A stretch of DNA of 64,000 nucleotides, taken from NCBI GenBank assembly GCA_002914805.1, contig JXTB01000084.1, positions 351,625 through 415,624 of the forward strand. The letters run 5' to 3'. The stretch is from Parasponia andersonii. Taxonomy: Eukaryota; Streptophyta; Magnoliopsida; Rosales; Cannabaceae. How positions within the stretch are numbered: the stretch's first letter is position 1; every line of letters starts with the position of its first letter. Under the pieces are notes generated by a model that saw only the letters and a program-made list of their open reading frames with translations, did no database searches and had not been told where the DNA came from. Below, piece after piece: positions 47,762-61,057 of the stretch. Position numbers and translations under genes: made by a program.

Positions 47762-50700
47762 ATGTAATATTTTCAGACTATCATATCACCACATCAGAAC
47801 ATATAACCCTTAAATCCGAGAAAAAAGACTGCAATAAAAATAGTTTCCTCACAGGCGAAGGAATTTAATCCATTTTCATTGGCCATACGTAAGGAACTCT
47901 CAGAGATTCTATCATATGATTAAATTAAAAATTTGAAAAGTATAGGACAATAGTTGTAAATACGAACATTATAGGTGACTATCTCCACAACTTCAGCATT
48001 TGAAAGTACATGCATGGGAGCAACAAGATTTCCATTGACCTGCAACAAAGAAAGTTGGCTAACTCTCAGATTTTTTTTTCCCCCCTCTCATAATTTACTG
48101 GTAAAAAGTTCAGACAGAAAATAAACCGACTCAAAACTGAGGGTACCTTTGCAGCCACCATTTTGTTGCCAATATCAGTGTGTATCATATAAGCATAGTC
48201 AATCACAGTTGCTCCTTTGGGCAGATTTTTTATCTGCACATATTATAAAGAAAATTCAAAAAGGCGCTGAAGCACCATATGTTAATCTGAAACTAAAATT
48301 ACTCTCTTGTATCCTATATACATCAATAATCACAAATTACCTCTCCCCTCGGAGTAAACACAAAGACACGACTACCTAACAGGTCTCTTGTGATAGTGTC
48401 AACAAACTCCCTAGAGCTCATGTTGCCTACGAATTCCTCTTGCCATTCTCTAATTGCATTGAGCCAGCCAATCTGGAGGAAGCAAAGAATTTCATCCATG
48501 AATTAGCGTCAAAAGTCAGGGGAACGGTTTCTGAGAAATTCCCTTTTAAGGACAATGAGTAACCATCTCAAATCAGCAGTGAGAACAGGAAAATACCCTG
48601 AGTGCAATGTTGGCATTATTTAGACACACACCCTTTCCTCTTTTACTTCTACCATTAGGCATAGCATGTCCAACTAAACCAGTAACAAATACTCTCCCAC
48701 TATAATGAGCAGCAATGCCTCGCTCAGCAATAAGATCCATCTCTTCAGTTCTTATCTGCCAAAAGATGATAAACCAAATCAGTAAAACTAACATATAGAA
48801 AAGTGCTTCATATAGCACAAAATTGAATGACAATTAAGGAACATGCCTAAACTACTTGAGAAAAATGACACATTCAAAAATAGGAATCCATGACTACCTG
48901 CACTTCTAACCGAAACATGCTCTCATAAAGGAAAGGGATTACAGTTGTATGAAGACTTTGATAGCCATTAGGTTTTGGGGTTGCAATGTAGTCTTTCATC
49001 TGTTAAATAGGATATTAGAAAACAGGGTTTATGCAAATATGTAAAATTCAGCAAGAAAAAGAAGCAAACGCACAGAACGAGGAATAGGAGTCCAGATTCC
49101 ATGAACCAACCCAAGAACATGGTAGCAAATCTGCATTAGAAGACAACTATAAGAAAGAGCAAGAAGGCAAATAAAGCACAGAGCTAGACGGCAAACAAAA
49201 GTACAGAGTGCAGCAAAAGACACCCAATTTCTTTGGGTCCAGCAGCTCTAACCTGCTGTGGCGTGCATAATGGCCCAACTCCAACACATAGCTTTGGTTT
49301 TATGATGATACGGAGCTAGTAATGTCAAATGCAACTTTGAGTCAATAAGGATATACGACTACACAAGTTATCATTAGTTTTCCTCATCAAATATTCTAGA
49401 AGTCCAAGAAAAAATAAACCTGTGCAATTTGGTTAACTTCATTGATTGATCCTTTCGATTTCAGCACGGATTTATAGATACTGCGAGTGAAAAAGGAACA
49501 ATCATTCAATAGCTGAGTGATATCCCTCATTCCCTTATAATTAAATTACAGAAAGAGTTTATGTGAAAATAGATAAAGGCACTCAAATAGGCATTATAAC
49601 AAACAGGTATATCAAAACAGGAATTATATCAAGAGCAGAGTGCCGCAAGAAATATTGTAGAAAAGGAATCTATGTATTGACCTATACGGCTCCTTGAAAA
49701 CAGCACGAACTTCAGTTTTTGTGGTCATAAGGTCTAAGAACTGATCATCCTCAAGCTTCTTCATCAGAATTTTGTTTGCCTGGAAAAGACTAGTCTTCAT
49801 AAGCAGACTATTTGAAAAAATAATACTAGAAAGCTAGACATGCTAATCTCCATCTGATGCCACGACAGTAGCCAAAAATTTAATGATCTCTAGAGCTATT
49901 AGAAGGTTACCTCAACAAGTTCTTTTTCGTGCTCCTTGTAAAGGTCAGCAACTCTTCTCTTGATTTTAGCATAATCTTCAGCATTGGTATACATGAAGGA
50001 AAGATTTTCAAGTTCTGACTACAATACATAACCAGCATAGTATTAGAACAGAATCAATGTACCATCCCTTAGGTTAAATTCTGGAGTCTAGATACCACCA
50101 TATCATATTTCAACGTTTCAACATTTGGTCACTTGAGAAGAGAAATCAAATCAAGAAAACTTCATATGATTATAACCTAAGTTAATTGATGCATTCTAAT
50201 TCATTGTTAGGACCTGAATATTTAATTAACAACAACAGAAATATAGAAATGAAATGGATTGGATACGGCAATACCTTGATTTGGTACATCCCAAGCAACT
50301 TTGCTAGAGGAGCAAAGACCTGTAGCGTCTCCCTTGCGATGCTGGACTGAACACAAAATTAAAATCAAATGTAATGCCAAGTCTTCAACAAATTAGTCAA
50401 TACCGAAAGTACTTTAAATCAATAAAAGTCACCTGCTTATGTGGAGGCATGTGTGAGAGAGTTCGCATGTTATGTAATCTGTCGGCTAGTTTGACTATGA
50501 TCACACGGACCTGGGACAATGCCAATTTTAGTTGTTAAAAGGGTTAACAGTAAATATACACACTGCAATAACAATATTGATTGCGAGAGGTACCTCTTCT
50601 GTCATGGCTAAAAACATCTGCCTCAAATCATCAGCTTTTACATCTTGTACTGAATCGCTTTCATTCTTACACTTCAATTTTCCCAGCTTAGATACCTAAT

Positions 50701-52354
50701 CACAAAAAGGGAAAACATTGAAACCAGTCCAAAATACTATAAGTTTATCCAATGTGAAAAATATGCACAAATCTACCTTAGTTTCTCCTTCTACAATGTG
50801 GCGCACCGTAGCACCAAACTCTTCCTCTATTCTCTCGAAGGTTACAACATTAGTATCCTCAACAGTGTCATGTAGTAATCCAGCAGCAATTGATTCCCAA
50901 TCCAATTCCTGTAAGGAAAGTTAGTATGAAGTCTTATTATAGATGGGAAATACATGATAAAGAACAGAATGAAAAAGGTTATGGTTTTTCACTTCGAGGA
51001 CTCACAAGTTCTCCTAGAATGCGTGCAACTTCAACTGGATGAATGATGAAGGGTTCTCCACTGCGTCTCTTTTGACCATCATGAGCCTCAAAAGCCAGCT
51101 GCAAACCCACAAAACTATTTTGAATTTCAAAAGACGGCCAGCTGTTGAAAATACTGGGCTTGATTAAAAAGTACATGCTAAATAATATATTTCATGTAAG
51201 TGAGAGCTGACCTTAAGAGCATTATGGACCAAATCCAGTTCTTTAGGTGAAAGGTATGAAATAGTGGGTCTAAGATCCTGCAGGAACCAAACAACAGAAG
51301 CTATAACGAAAGCCATGAAAAAGACAGTATCTGAATTCACAGGATAATATCTTCATCAAAAATCCTAGATTTGGTAAAAAAAAAATTTGTACCTCCCACA
51401 ACCTTTCAGGAGAAACCTCGCCAATGGCATTTGAAGTCAAGGACAAAGAACAACATAACTGCCATCTTTTGCAAGCAGCATGAAGTAAACTTGACCTAAA
51501 AGGATTTCCAAGTCCAAAATCTGAAGTTCCGCTACCATACCAAGCACCTATATTAGAGGATTCACACCTCTAGCAAGAGTACAATGTTGAACAAATATTA
51601 TGATTGTGTCTGAAATACACAAACATGTGTGTGTTTTCAACATAAAGCACACAAAAGCAACAACCCTTCTCATGCAAAACTTAAGCGTTTGTTTACACGC
51701 TTTAAAACATTGATTACTAAACTGATATATGCATAAACTTTGCCTACTAATTCACATAATTGGTGCTGGTAAAACTAGCGCTGATTCTTTAAATACTCAT
51801 TCCTTGTAATCAAGTTCAAGACAGTCCAAAGAACTTACAAGATTGATCCTTGTTCTTCTTCCATTCCATGCAGAAGACAACAAAGAACACGCCGGAGGAT
51901 GAGCCGTACTCGCAAGAAACCCAGTCAAGACTCTCGGAGCTTTCCACGCACACGATAGAATGTTACAGTCATATCTCCAACTCCCATCCCCTTTTGTTAA
52001 CTTACATATATTCACGCATTCTAAAGAAACTACAAACCAATGGACAAACAAGTCAAAACCCCCCATAAACGAATAAAGAACTATCAATAACCAAATTACT
52101 TGCGAAAAAAGCTCACAAAATAGTCAAGAGTAAATACTGTAAAATTAATAGAAACATTACAAAAAGACTGAAACCTCACATAGTAGAATAGTCCTATGCT
52201 AAGTTCACTCGAATTCTGAATTCATTAGCCAAAAATAACGAAAACCCAGATTCTAAAATCACAATTCCATTAAGTATCCAACATTTTTAACAGCAAAAAA
52301 GAAAAAAGAAAAAAAAAATAGAGACGTACCAGAAAGGGAAGGAGCAGAGGCCAT
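45957..52354 (-). CDS. RSH1: RSH1, plastid RelA/SpoT homologue ((p)ppGpp hydrolase-type)
   Basis: Twenty-four exons give 883 residues: 52354-52330, 52029-51839, 51569-51393, 51277-51212, 51098-51006, 50908-50777, 50695-50594, 50510-50433, 50346-50275, 50018-49911, 49779-49682, 49480-49420, 49315-49253, 49130-49074, 48999-48898, 48755-48597, 48472-48341, 48233-48147, 48039-47968, 47381-47295, 47211-46758, 46409-46348, 46230-46162, 46061-45957. All introns are GT-AG and frames join. The N-terminus ([20 protein letters not shown]) resembles Arabidopsis RSH1 and its plastid-targeting region. The HD hydrolase domain has LLHDTVEDT (H197-D198). The synthetase-like domain has [10 protein letters not shown] and E473 in LEVQIRT, but Gln398 stands where the catalytic Asp is expected (NQIAQLR). 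TGS (about 555-625) and ACT (about 795-883, ending DILEC) domains follow. It sets plastid (p)ppGpp levels. Confidence 0.97.
47700..47762. repeat. AT microsatellite in an RSH1 intron
   Basis: Alternating (AT)n runs with two GGTTACAGATATTATATATAT units lie in the large intron between exons 47968 and 47381. It has no coding meaning. Confidence 0.8.
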
Positions 52355-53160
52355 TTGTAACGGACAAGAACAATCTCATTGAGCCAACCGGAGCATTAAT
52401 CAACCAAAATAAAGACACCCCAGAAAACCCAAAACGATGCTCGAGCAAGAAGAGAAGAAGAAGAATGTCACGAAACTATCAAAATCGTGACAATTCTATA
52501 CAGAAAGCCTCTTCTTAAGCTGAGAACCAGAAAGATTCTTTGACATTGAGCTTCAACAATCCGAGTGCCTCCCTCCGCGAAACTATGGATTTTGGCCAAG
52601 TAAGCTATGGATTGGATTGAGAAGAAGAAGAAGAAGAAGAAGAATTTTAGCAGAAAGATAATTTAGAGAGAGAAAGAAGAGAGCGAGAGAGGAGAGGAAG
52701 GGATATCAGCTCAGCGAAGGCCACACAAATACCGTTTGATTGTAGATATTTATTTATTTTTAACTTGAATTTTGTTTTTCATTTTCCTATAAGACCCTTT
52801 TCTTTTTTATTTTGTTCTTCTTTTTTTTTTTTTTTGTGAGGTGGAATTAATTTGAAACGGACATTGTTAGGTGTTGGAGAGAACAGATTGAGCTGTTAGA
52901 CCATCATGGTCAAATTATGACAAGTCAGCTTAGCTTGAGATAAGACCACTCTATAGTTTTGTCCTATGTTTTTTAACTACATTTTTTTTATTCTTATTAT
53001 TTGATGAATCAGTTTTTGTCTTACCATAATGACCCTGTGTCTCTTTTAATTAAATTTCATTTTACTGAAAGAAACACCGAAAGAAAGAAAGAAAAAAAAA
53101 AAAGAGAGGACAAATTCTTAAAAAGCATCTTCTGAGCCTGTCACGGTATATATATGAATA
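52355..53160 (-). promoter_or_regulatory. RSH1 5' leader and promoter region
   Basis: Upstream of the RSH1 ATG on the minus strand is a pyrimidine-rich leader with a TTC microsatellite (about 52620-52642) and TCTCTC tracts (52660-52700), typical of plant 5' untranslated regions and core promoters. Beyond 52740 the DNA becomes AT-rich, with no gene, up to the copia LTR end at 53161. Exact start site not determined. Confidence 0.5.
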
Positions 53161-53501
53161 TGTTATAAATAATATGGAGAGAGAATATAATATAAAAGTT
53201 TAAAAAATATTAAATCTAAAGAAATTAATGTAAGAAAATCTCTTTTTTTTTCTCTCTTTCATATTTCTCTTATTTTATTTTGTTCATATTTTAAGTGAAA
53301 TTGAGAAGTTTATTTAAAGGTCAATAATTAATCTTAGTCTTATATTTAATTGCTATATGTATAGCATCTATCCAAGAACACTTAACACACTAATTGAAAT
53401 TTTTTACCTAATTTTCAATAATTTACACATCACACATGATATAAAAGAAACAATTATTGTGATAATTTAATGAACATACAAATAATAAATATTTCATAAC
53501 A
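53161..53501 (-). repeat. 3' LTR of the minus-strand copia element
   Basis: It is similar in order and content to 60708-61057 but diverged, for example in the AGTTTATTTAAAGGTCAAT versus AGCCTATTTATAGGCCAAT segment. It starts (minus) at 53501 next to the purine tract. Confidence 0.85.
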
Positions 53502-53749
53502 CTTCCCCTTGAATGTCTATTATACAAGAAAATGTCTCGTTAAAATCTTATTGGAAAAAAACTCTGTGAGAGAAAATTTTAAGTTATGGAAAAAGAATAC
53601 ATAATTCTTATTTTTGTTACGTTTTGAGAAGTGCTTCATTAAAAACCTTGCTAAGAAAACTTAGTATGACAAAACCTTGTCTACAGAAAAAAAAAAGTAC
53701 ACTCGTAACTATCTCCCCCTCATAAATAATTCGCTTTGAAAGTTCACCA

Positions 53750-56493
53750 AAGATTTTTGAGTTGGTGCATTCCAATTTTGTGCACCAATGTCTTAAATAT
53801 TGTGATAAGGAGTGATTTAGTGAATATATCGGCCAAGTTGTTACTAGAGCGAATTTGTTGAATATCTATGTCACTTTTTTCTACTGGAGTTTATGTGTAA
53901 AAAACAATTTGGGTGATATATACTTAGTTATATCACCTTTGATATAGCCTCCTTTAAATTGAGCAATGCATGCAACATTATCCTCATGTATCACAGTTGG
54001 AATCGGCCTGATAGAAGTTAATTTGCATGTTTCTTGAATATATTGAATTATAGATCTCAATCATACACATTCTCGGTTTGCCTCATGAAGTGCAATTATT
54101 TCAATATGATTCGAGGAGGTAGCATTGATCGCTTGTTTTGTAGAACACCAAGATATTGATGTGATGCCACTAGAAAATACATAACTTGTTTGAGATCGAG
54201 CTTTATGTAAGTCAAACAAGTATCATGCATCCGTAAAACTAGTTAATTGTGATCTAGATTTATTAGAATAAAATAAACCCATGTCGATCATTCCACGGAG
54301 ATAACGAAATATTTGTTTGACTCTTTTCAATTGTCTTTGAGTTCGATCAAAATTATATTTTGCTAGTAATTAACAGAAAAAGATATATCGAACCAAGTAC
54401 AATCAGTAAGATACATAATAGCTCCAATTGTACTTAGATATGGTACTTTAAGACCAAGAACTTCTTCGTTATCTTCTCGAGGACGAAAAGGATCCTTATT
54501 CATATTAAGCACTCTGACTACTATTGGAGTACTCAATGGGTGAGCTTTGTCCATATAAAATCTCTTGAGGATCTTTTCTGTATAAGTCAACTGATGTATG
54601 AGTATACCATTTAGTAAATGCTCAATCTGGAGACTAAAACAAAATTTTGATTTTCGAATTCTTTTTTTAAATACTTTATTGCCTCATTAATCTCTTCAGG
54701 AGTCCCAATAATATTCAAATCATCAATATATACTGCAATGATAGCAAATCTGATTTTTGAACTCTTAATAAAGACACATAGACAAATATGATTATTTACA
54801 TATCCTTTATTCAAAAGATATTCATTAAGATTATTGTACCGCATGCGTCTAAATTACTTTAATCTATATAAAGATCTTTTTAATTTTATTAAGCATATTT
54901 TTTGTTATATTAATACTTCATGTGCTTTAAATCCATAAAGAATTTTCATATAAATATCACTATCAAGTGACCTATATAAATATATTGTTACAACATCCAT
55001 CAGATGCATTTTAAGTCTTTCAAAAGCTGCTAGACATATTAAGTATCGTAATATTATCGCATTCATCACAGAAAAATATATCTCCTCAAAATCTATTTCC
55101 GGTCTTTGCGAGAAACCTTGTGCCACAAGTCAAGTTTTGTATCTCACGATCTCATTTTTCTTATTACATTTTCGTACAAAGATCCATTTGTACCCTATTA
55201 AATTCACACCTTTAGGTGTTTGGACAACAGGTTCAAATACTTCTTTTTTCCTAATAGATTTTAGTTCTTCTTAGATTACATCTTTCTATTTTGGCCAAGC
55301 ATTTCTATGTCAACATTTTTCGATGGATTTTGGTTCACGATCATTACTTTCATTTGTTATATCAATAGCAATTGCATATACAAATATATTATTAACAATA
55401 ATTTTATCGTGATTATATTCCTCACCTAAGTTGACATAACTTATTAAGATATCTTTATTTTTAATATCATTAGGTACCTGAATCTCTTCTGGAGCTATTT
55501 GTTTAGTCATGTCAACTGCTTGTTTTAGCAATGCGGTTATCTCTTCAAGAGTACTGTCATCTTCAGGATGACTAATTTATGTAATATATCCCTTTTTCTT
55601 TTTGAGGATTTTATTTTTAGAGCCATTGGTCTACCGTGCTTTATGAGTACCTTAGATTCACTTGCTATTATGGTCAAAGATTGTCCTATAGGAATATTAA
55701 TCTTAGTTAAAGCATTTTATAGCTGGTATATGTGATTTAGTCACTTTTTTTGTACCAGTGAATGCGTCAGGTAATTAATTTGCAATATTTTGCAAATGTA
55801 TAATTTTTTAAACTTCTAGTTCATATTGACTAGTGCAAAGATCAAAATAAAATAATAATGATGCATTCCAAGAAATTTCAAGTTGTTTTTCAATTTGTTG
55901 TTTTTTTTTCCCCTTAATGGTGGGAATATGGTTCATCAAATTGACAATCGATAACCCATGCCTTAAAACATCACCCGTCAAAGGTTCAAGATATTTGATG
56001 ATAGAAGGGGACTCAAAACTAATATAAATTCCCAAGCTTCTTTAAGGGTCCACCTTGGTGTGCTGTGGTAGAGCAATTGGTACATATACTGCACAATCAA
56101 AAACTCATAAATGGGAAATATTTGGTTTTTGACCAAAAGTAAGTTGTAATAAATAGTATTTTTGATAGCTTATAGGTTAATACATATAAGGGCAGCAACA
56201 TGTAATACAGCATACTCCCAAGTAGAAATAAGTAACTTTAATTCTAATTGATATACAATAATCATTAAAAACTTGAGATGTAAACTTACCAAAATTATCA
56301 AGACAAATAGTCTTTATTATATAGTCTGGAAATTGTGTTCTTAAACGAATTAATTGAGCAAGGAGTCTTATAAATGCAATATTGCAAGTAGATAATAAAT
56401 AAACATATGATCAACGTGTTGAAGCGAAGCATCTATCAACACCATAAAGTATCTAAATGGTCTCCATGCTGAATGAATAGACCCACATATATC
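53750..56493 (-). pseudogene. Copia pol C-terminal part: integrase, RT and RNase H remnants
   Basis: On the minus strand the integrase core continues after the nested insert (CGSIHSAWRPFRYFMVLIDA, about 56490-56430). RT remnants include MAQGFSQRPEIDFEEIYFSV (about 55126) and the catalytic AVYIDDLNIIGTPEEINEA (near 54745-54690). The RT end reads YTEKILKRFYMDKAHPLSTP (about 54585). RNase H remnants continue to about 53760. Stops and shifts are frequent. Confidence 0.8.
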
Positions 56494-58277
56494 TTTGGGA
56501 TTTTTTTCTCTAAAAAGTAGATTTCTAATTTTACCCTTTTGAGTATAAATAACTTTCTCTTATATGAAATTATGATATTTGCTAGACTAAACTATCTTAG
56601 TTGAATAGTTTATTCATCTGAAAAAGATTCTATGACTTTATATGTGTACAAAGAAACAAACATGATTAAGTGTTATTATGGAAAAACTTATTTCTTTATC
56701 TAAGTCTAAATAAAGTAGTTTACAATCTATAAATAAAGATGGAATACTTTATCTATTATAGGTTGTAGTGCTTCTCTATCTCAACAGGAATGATGTGTCT
56801 CAAATCATTGAAGTATTTGACTTCTGATAGAAACACTAGTTATGTGTATTAAACTAGACCAAGTAATATAAAGAATTGGAGTGTCATTACTCAATTCTTA
56901 TATTATCACAAACTGGCTCTTAGTATATAGATCTTAATCCTTGATGTTTGATTAGACTTACTTTCATGGGTTATAGCCTTTTGATTTGTTAAAAAACTAA
57001 CCTCTATGAAATTAGAGGTGAACTCTGGCATATTGAAAGTTATGCCTTATGAATTGATGGGAACACCAAATAGTTAAGGACACTATACATTAATGCCACT
57101 TTAGGTTCTTTCAAGATTCATGGAATAATTAAATCTAAGATCTTAGTATTCATTTTGTGAATTGGTTGATAATTTTGTCTAAATGGCCATTGAGAATAAA
57201 ATTATCGACAACATTATTCCTTGATAGAAAGATGGTAACTTAAAGGTAAATAGGTCTTGGAGGGGTATTACGGTAATTCCACCTATCCAACTACGGCATT
57301 GTATAGAGATTATATATGTTGTATAGAATATGCTAGATGGATCGATTAATCAAGATTAGTTGATTAAATCTCTATAAAATGTATGACATTTAATCTAAGA
57401 GTGCAGTATTGGGCCTTTAGTAAGTGTCCCCTTTACTAATAATATTTATATAAATATCATAATAAGAGTTATTATGTACTTATTATATTATTGGAGCTTA
57501 GATTATTTGGATGCATTAGGTCCCTTGTCTAGCTCAATTAAGCTCATTAATTGGTTGATGGTATTTGTGAAATTAGTTTCATGAAACTGTGTAAAATAAT
57601 GATTCTACACAGAAGTTGGTATTCTTATAAATAAGTTTCATGAGTTGTACATATTTATAAAAATACACCCAAAGCCCAAATTGGAGAACAAGCCCAATCC
57701 TAATTGGACTAGAGTTAGTAGTTTTGGGTCCCATATATATAAGATATATGAGAGAAAAAACTGCACAATAACTCTAATAGAGTCACACGCATAGACACAG
57801 GGAGAGAGGGAGAAAAATTGGCTAAGGCTGAGAAAGAGAGAAGAGAAAAAGTTTCCTACTATCTCACAGTCCCATCTCACATCCCGGTGTTCTATAAGAT
57901 CAAGAAGGCGTTCTTGATCGTTCTCCAACGAAGGTTTCGACTTGGTGCCCACTCATCTCATCAACCAAGAACAAGTGCATAGACAAGAAGATCTAGGGTT
58001 GTAGGTTTAATCACCATCAATAAGGAAATTAAGGAAGAACACGCTACAAGAGGTAAACCCTAATCTCATCTCTAGGGTTTTGTATCTAGATTTGATTTAT
58101 GTTGTACATGATCCTGTATATGATGCATGTATGTTATATGGTTATAAAAATTATTTTCATATAAAATTTTAAAACCTAAATCCGTTATTTTTTCCGCTGC
58201 GTTTATGATATGATCATATATTTTTCATATCTGTATACATATATGATTTTCCTAAGTGTTAGGTTAATTTATGTACA
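56494..58277 (+). mobile_element. 1.8-kb non-coding insert inside the copia integrase
   Basis: The integrase text runs FLERIQGDI (ending near 58285, minus strand) and resumes CGSIHSAW (near 56488). Between them lie 1784 bp with no domains, flanked by ATATC on each side (56489-56493, 58278-58282). Its right half contains 5'-leader-like text (AAGAACACGCTACAAGAGGTAAACCC) and TTTTTTCCGCTGCG, styles common in plant LTRs, so a solo LTR or a non-autonomous element is likely. Exact class not settled. Confidence 0.6.
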
Positions 58278-60068
58278 ATATCTCCTTGAATTCTTTCTAG
58301 AAATACAAGAAACTCAATTGCAAATTTCATTGGAGATGGCCTAATAATTAATTTTCCTTGAGAACAAGCTGAATAGAAAAAATTCATTGGACAAAAAAAT
58401 CTTCAGGTTCTTTAATAGATGTCTATGTGAGTTTTTAATAATTCTTCGCATCATAATTGACACAAGATGACCTAGCCAGTTATGTTAAAGAGAGAAAACT
58501 TTAGGATCATAATCTATTTTGATCATCACATTGTGTGATTCAATCGTACTTATAAATATATAATACAACCCAGAGGAAAAGGCACATAACTTTTCTAGTA
58601 TTTGTTTCTGGCCTGAGATACTAGAAATAATATAGAGACACTCTATATTATTTTTATTTGTGGTCTCAATATGATAACCATTACAACGTATATCTTTGAA
58701 ACTTAGCAAATTTCTTCTGGATTTGCTAGAGAATAAAGCGTTATTTATAATTAATTTTGCTCCTTCAGGTAATATTATTATAGCTCTTCCAAAACTTTCA
58801 ATTATTTTTGTGGTACCTGAAATTGTATTCACATTTACTTTTGATAATGATAATTTTATGAAATACTTTTTATCTTTAAGGATTGTATGTGTTATCACAC
58901 TGTCTACTACACAAATATCTTCATTATTGGTCTTCGAACTAATATTAATGAAATCTACATTTTTTGCACAAATTAAATCAAAAAAACTATAATTATTAGA
59001 TGAAAGATATAATAAAATACGTAACTTAAGAAAAGAAATATATTACATAAACAGGAATTAAAAATAGCATACAAAGATTACATAATCTAATACATAATAA
59101 ACTTAGATATTAATAGGCCATTATTAATTTTTCTTGGTTAGAAATTCAAAGAAGTCTGAAATATCAAAATGGGCAAAATCTATAAGATCATTTTGTTCAA
59201 CAAAGTTCATCTCTATATTCTTTCATTTTTCCTTTAGTGATGCTTGGTAAAGGTCAACAAGTACATGACCAATGTTCTCTCATACTACATCTATAGCAAA
59301 GATTCTCAGGATTTTTGAATAGTTTATACTATGAACTTTTTCCCTTTTATTGCATCTCTTCATTATTTCCCCGCTTGTGATGAGCTGTAGGTTTCTTAAT
59401 GTTTGAAAAGTTGTTATGACCACTATGATATCAAGAAAAATTTCGACCATGACTTCTATCACGACCACGATCATGACTACGTCTATAGCCATAATTAGTA
59501 GTTAATATAATATTTACTTTAGAAAATATTAAGTAAATATTGTCGAACCAATCGGGCAAGTTTCATAGTTTTTCATTAAAACTTATTATTTTATTCAGCA
59601 ACGAGTAAACATAAAAACAACTTAGAATATTTTTTAAAACAATATTTTTTCTAACATATCTTCGTCAGTAACATTTTCTCTACATAATTTTAACTGAGAA
59701 GTAATTTTAAATATGGTTGAATTATATTCACTGACTGTTTTAAATTCTTACAGACACAGGTGTATCCAGTCATAATGAGCTTTAGGGAGTATCACAGTTT
59801 TATAGTAGTCATATCTTTCTTTTAAATTTTGCCATAGTACAGATGGGTCCTCTACTTTCAAATATTCAGTTTTCAATCCCTCATGCAAATGACGCCAAAG
59901 GACGATCATGGCTCTTGCATGATCTTGAATGGATGCATAATTTCTTTCTTTAATTATATTTCTAAGATTCATAGCGTCAAGGTATATTTGAGCATCAAGT
60001 ATCCATACTAAATAATTCTTGCCTGAAATTTCAAGGGCAACAAATTCAAGTTTTATGAGGTTTGTCAT
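58278..60068 (-). pseudogene. Copia gag, zinc knuckle and pre-integrase remnants
   Basis: Gag opens at 60068 (MTNLIKLEFVALEISGKNYL) with the copia gag domain (HEGLKTEYLKVEDPSVLWQN). A basic RGR/RDR-rich linker and the knuckle CYRCSMREHWSCTC (CX2CX4HX4C) lie near 59320-59250. Pre-integrase text is readable at 58898-58485 (LFSSKSRRNLLSFKDIRCNG), and the start of the integrase ends at the nested insert. Multiple stops separate the parts. Confidence 0.8.
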
Positions 60069-60707
60069 TGTGAAAACTATTATGTCACAAAATATAACAT
60101 AGTTAGGAATAAGAAACTCATAACTTTATCAATACCTAGTCATAGAAAATAAAGTACGATTACCTAATATATTGAATTAATAATATTCAAAAATATAATT
60201 ATAAACATGTATATTATAGATGTCTATAATCAAACATATAGACACAGAAAACTTAAAATTGAAAGATTAATTATAAGTATATAAGTATTGCTATAATAAT
60301 AATTTATGATAATAATTAGTACAAATAACATCATATAAAAAAGTAATTTCATAATGATAGAGATAGCCTTATCAAATAATTCTTACACATAGATGATTTG
60401 TAACTAAAATCATGAGTAAAAATCTCATAATAAAGATGTCAAATATAAACACATGAAATAATTCAATATAATATTAGAGCATCAAAATTTCAAACTACTA
60501 GAAAGAAAATTATGAGCACTAAAATTAGAAAGAAACAAAATATATATATATATATACACACTATTATAGTATAATATATGTACATATATGACATTACTTA
60601 TGATAGATCTCTATCAAACTAAAAAAAATTATATTTATAATGTAATATAGAAACTAACAAAATTTTACCTTGATAAGATTATAATAGTTAGAGGCTTATG
60701 CTGATAA

Positions 60708-61057
60708 TGTATTATAAATAATATTGAGAGTATATAATATAAAACCTTAAAAATACTAATGCTAAATCCAAAAAAAAAATTATGTAAGAAAATCTCTTCT
60801 CTTCTCTCTTTCACACTTCTTTTATTTCCTTTCTTTGTTCATATTTCAAGTGAAGTTAAGAAGCCTATTTATAGGCCAATACAATCAATCTTAATCATAC
60901 ACTTAATTGCCACTTATATGATATTTATCCAAGAACACCTAACATACTAATTAAAATTTTTCTCCTAACTTTCAATAGTTTACATATTACACGTGATGTA
61001 AAAAAATAGTTATTATAACAATTTAATAGACGTATAAATAATAAATACTTCATAACA
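60708..61057 (-). repeat. 5' LTR of the minus-strand copia element
   Basis: It starts TGTTATGAAGTATTTATTATT at 61057 (minus). The promoter-like GGCCTATAAATAGGC is an inverted motif around a TATA box (about 60866-60880). It ends TACA at 60708, followed by a worn primer site, TTATCAGCATAAGCC. Confidence 0.85.

Larger units (their letters stand above)
53161..61057 (-). mobile_element. Decayed Ty1/copia retrotransposon, minus strand, with a nested insert
   Basis: On the minus strand the 5' LTR (61057-60708) and 3' LTR (53501-53161) both begin TGTTATGAA. The left (3') one follows a purine tract CAAGGGGAAG, and both end in ACA. AATA flanks both sides (gAATA at 53156-53160, cAATA at 61058-61062), a four-of-five target duplication. 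Protein remains in order are gag, zinc knuckle, pre-integrase, integrase, RT and RNase H, as in copia. A non-coding insert (56494-58277) splits the integrase. Heavy decay shows it is older than the copia at 19.9-25.5 kb. Confidence 0.88.

Noticed and set aside
46738-52087. Isolated minus-strand frames as separate small genes
   Set aside because: They are single exons of RSH1, extended into introns; the spliced model explains them all.
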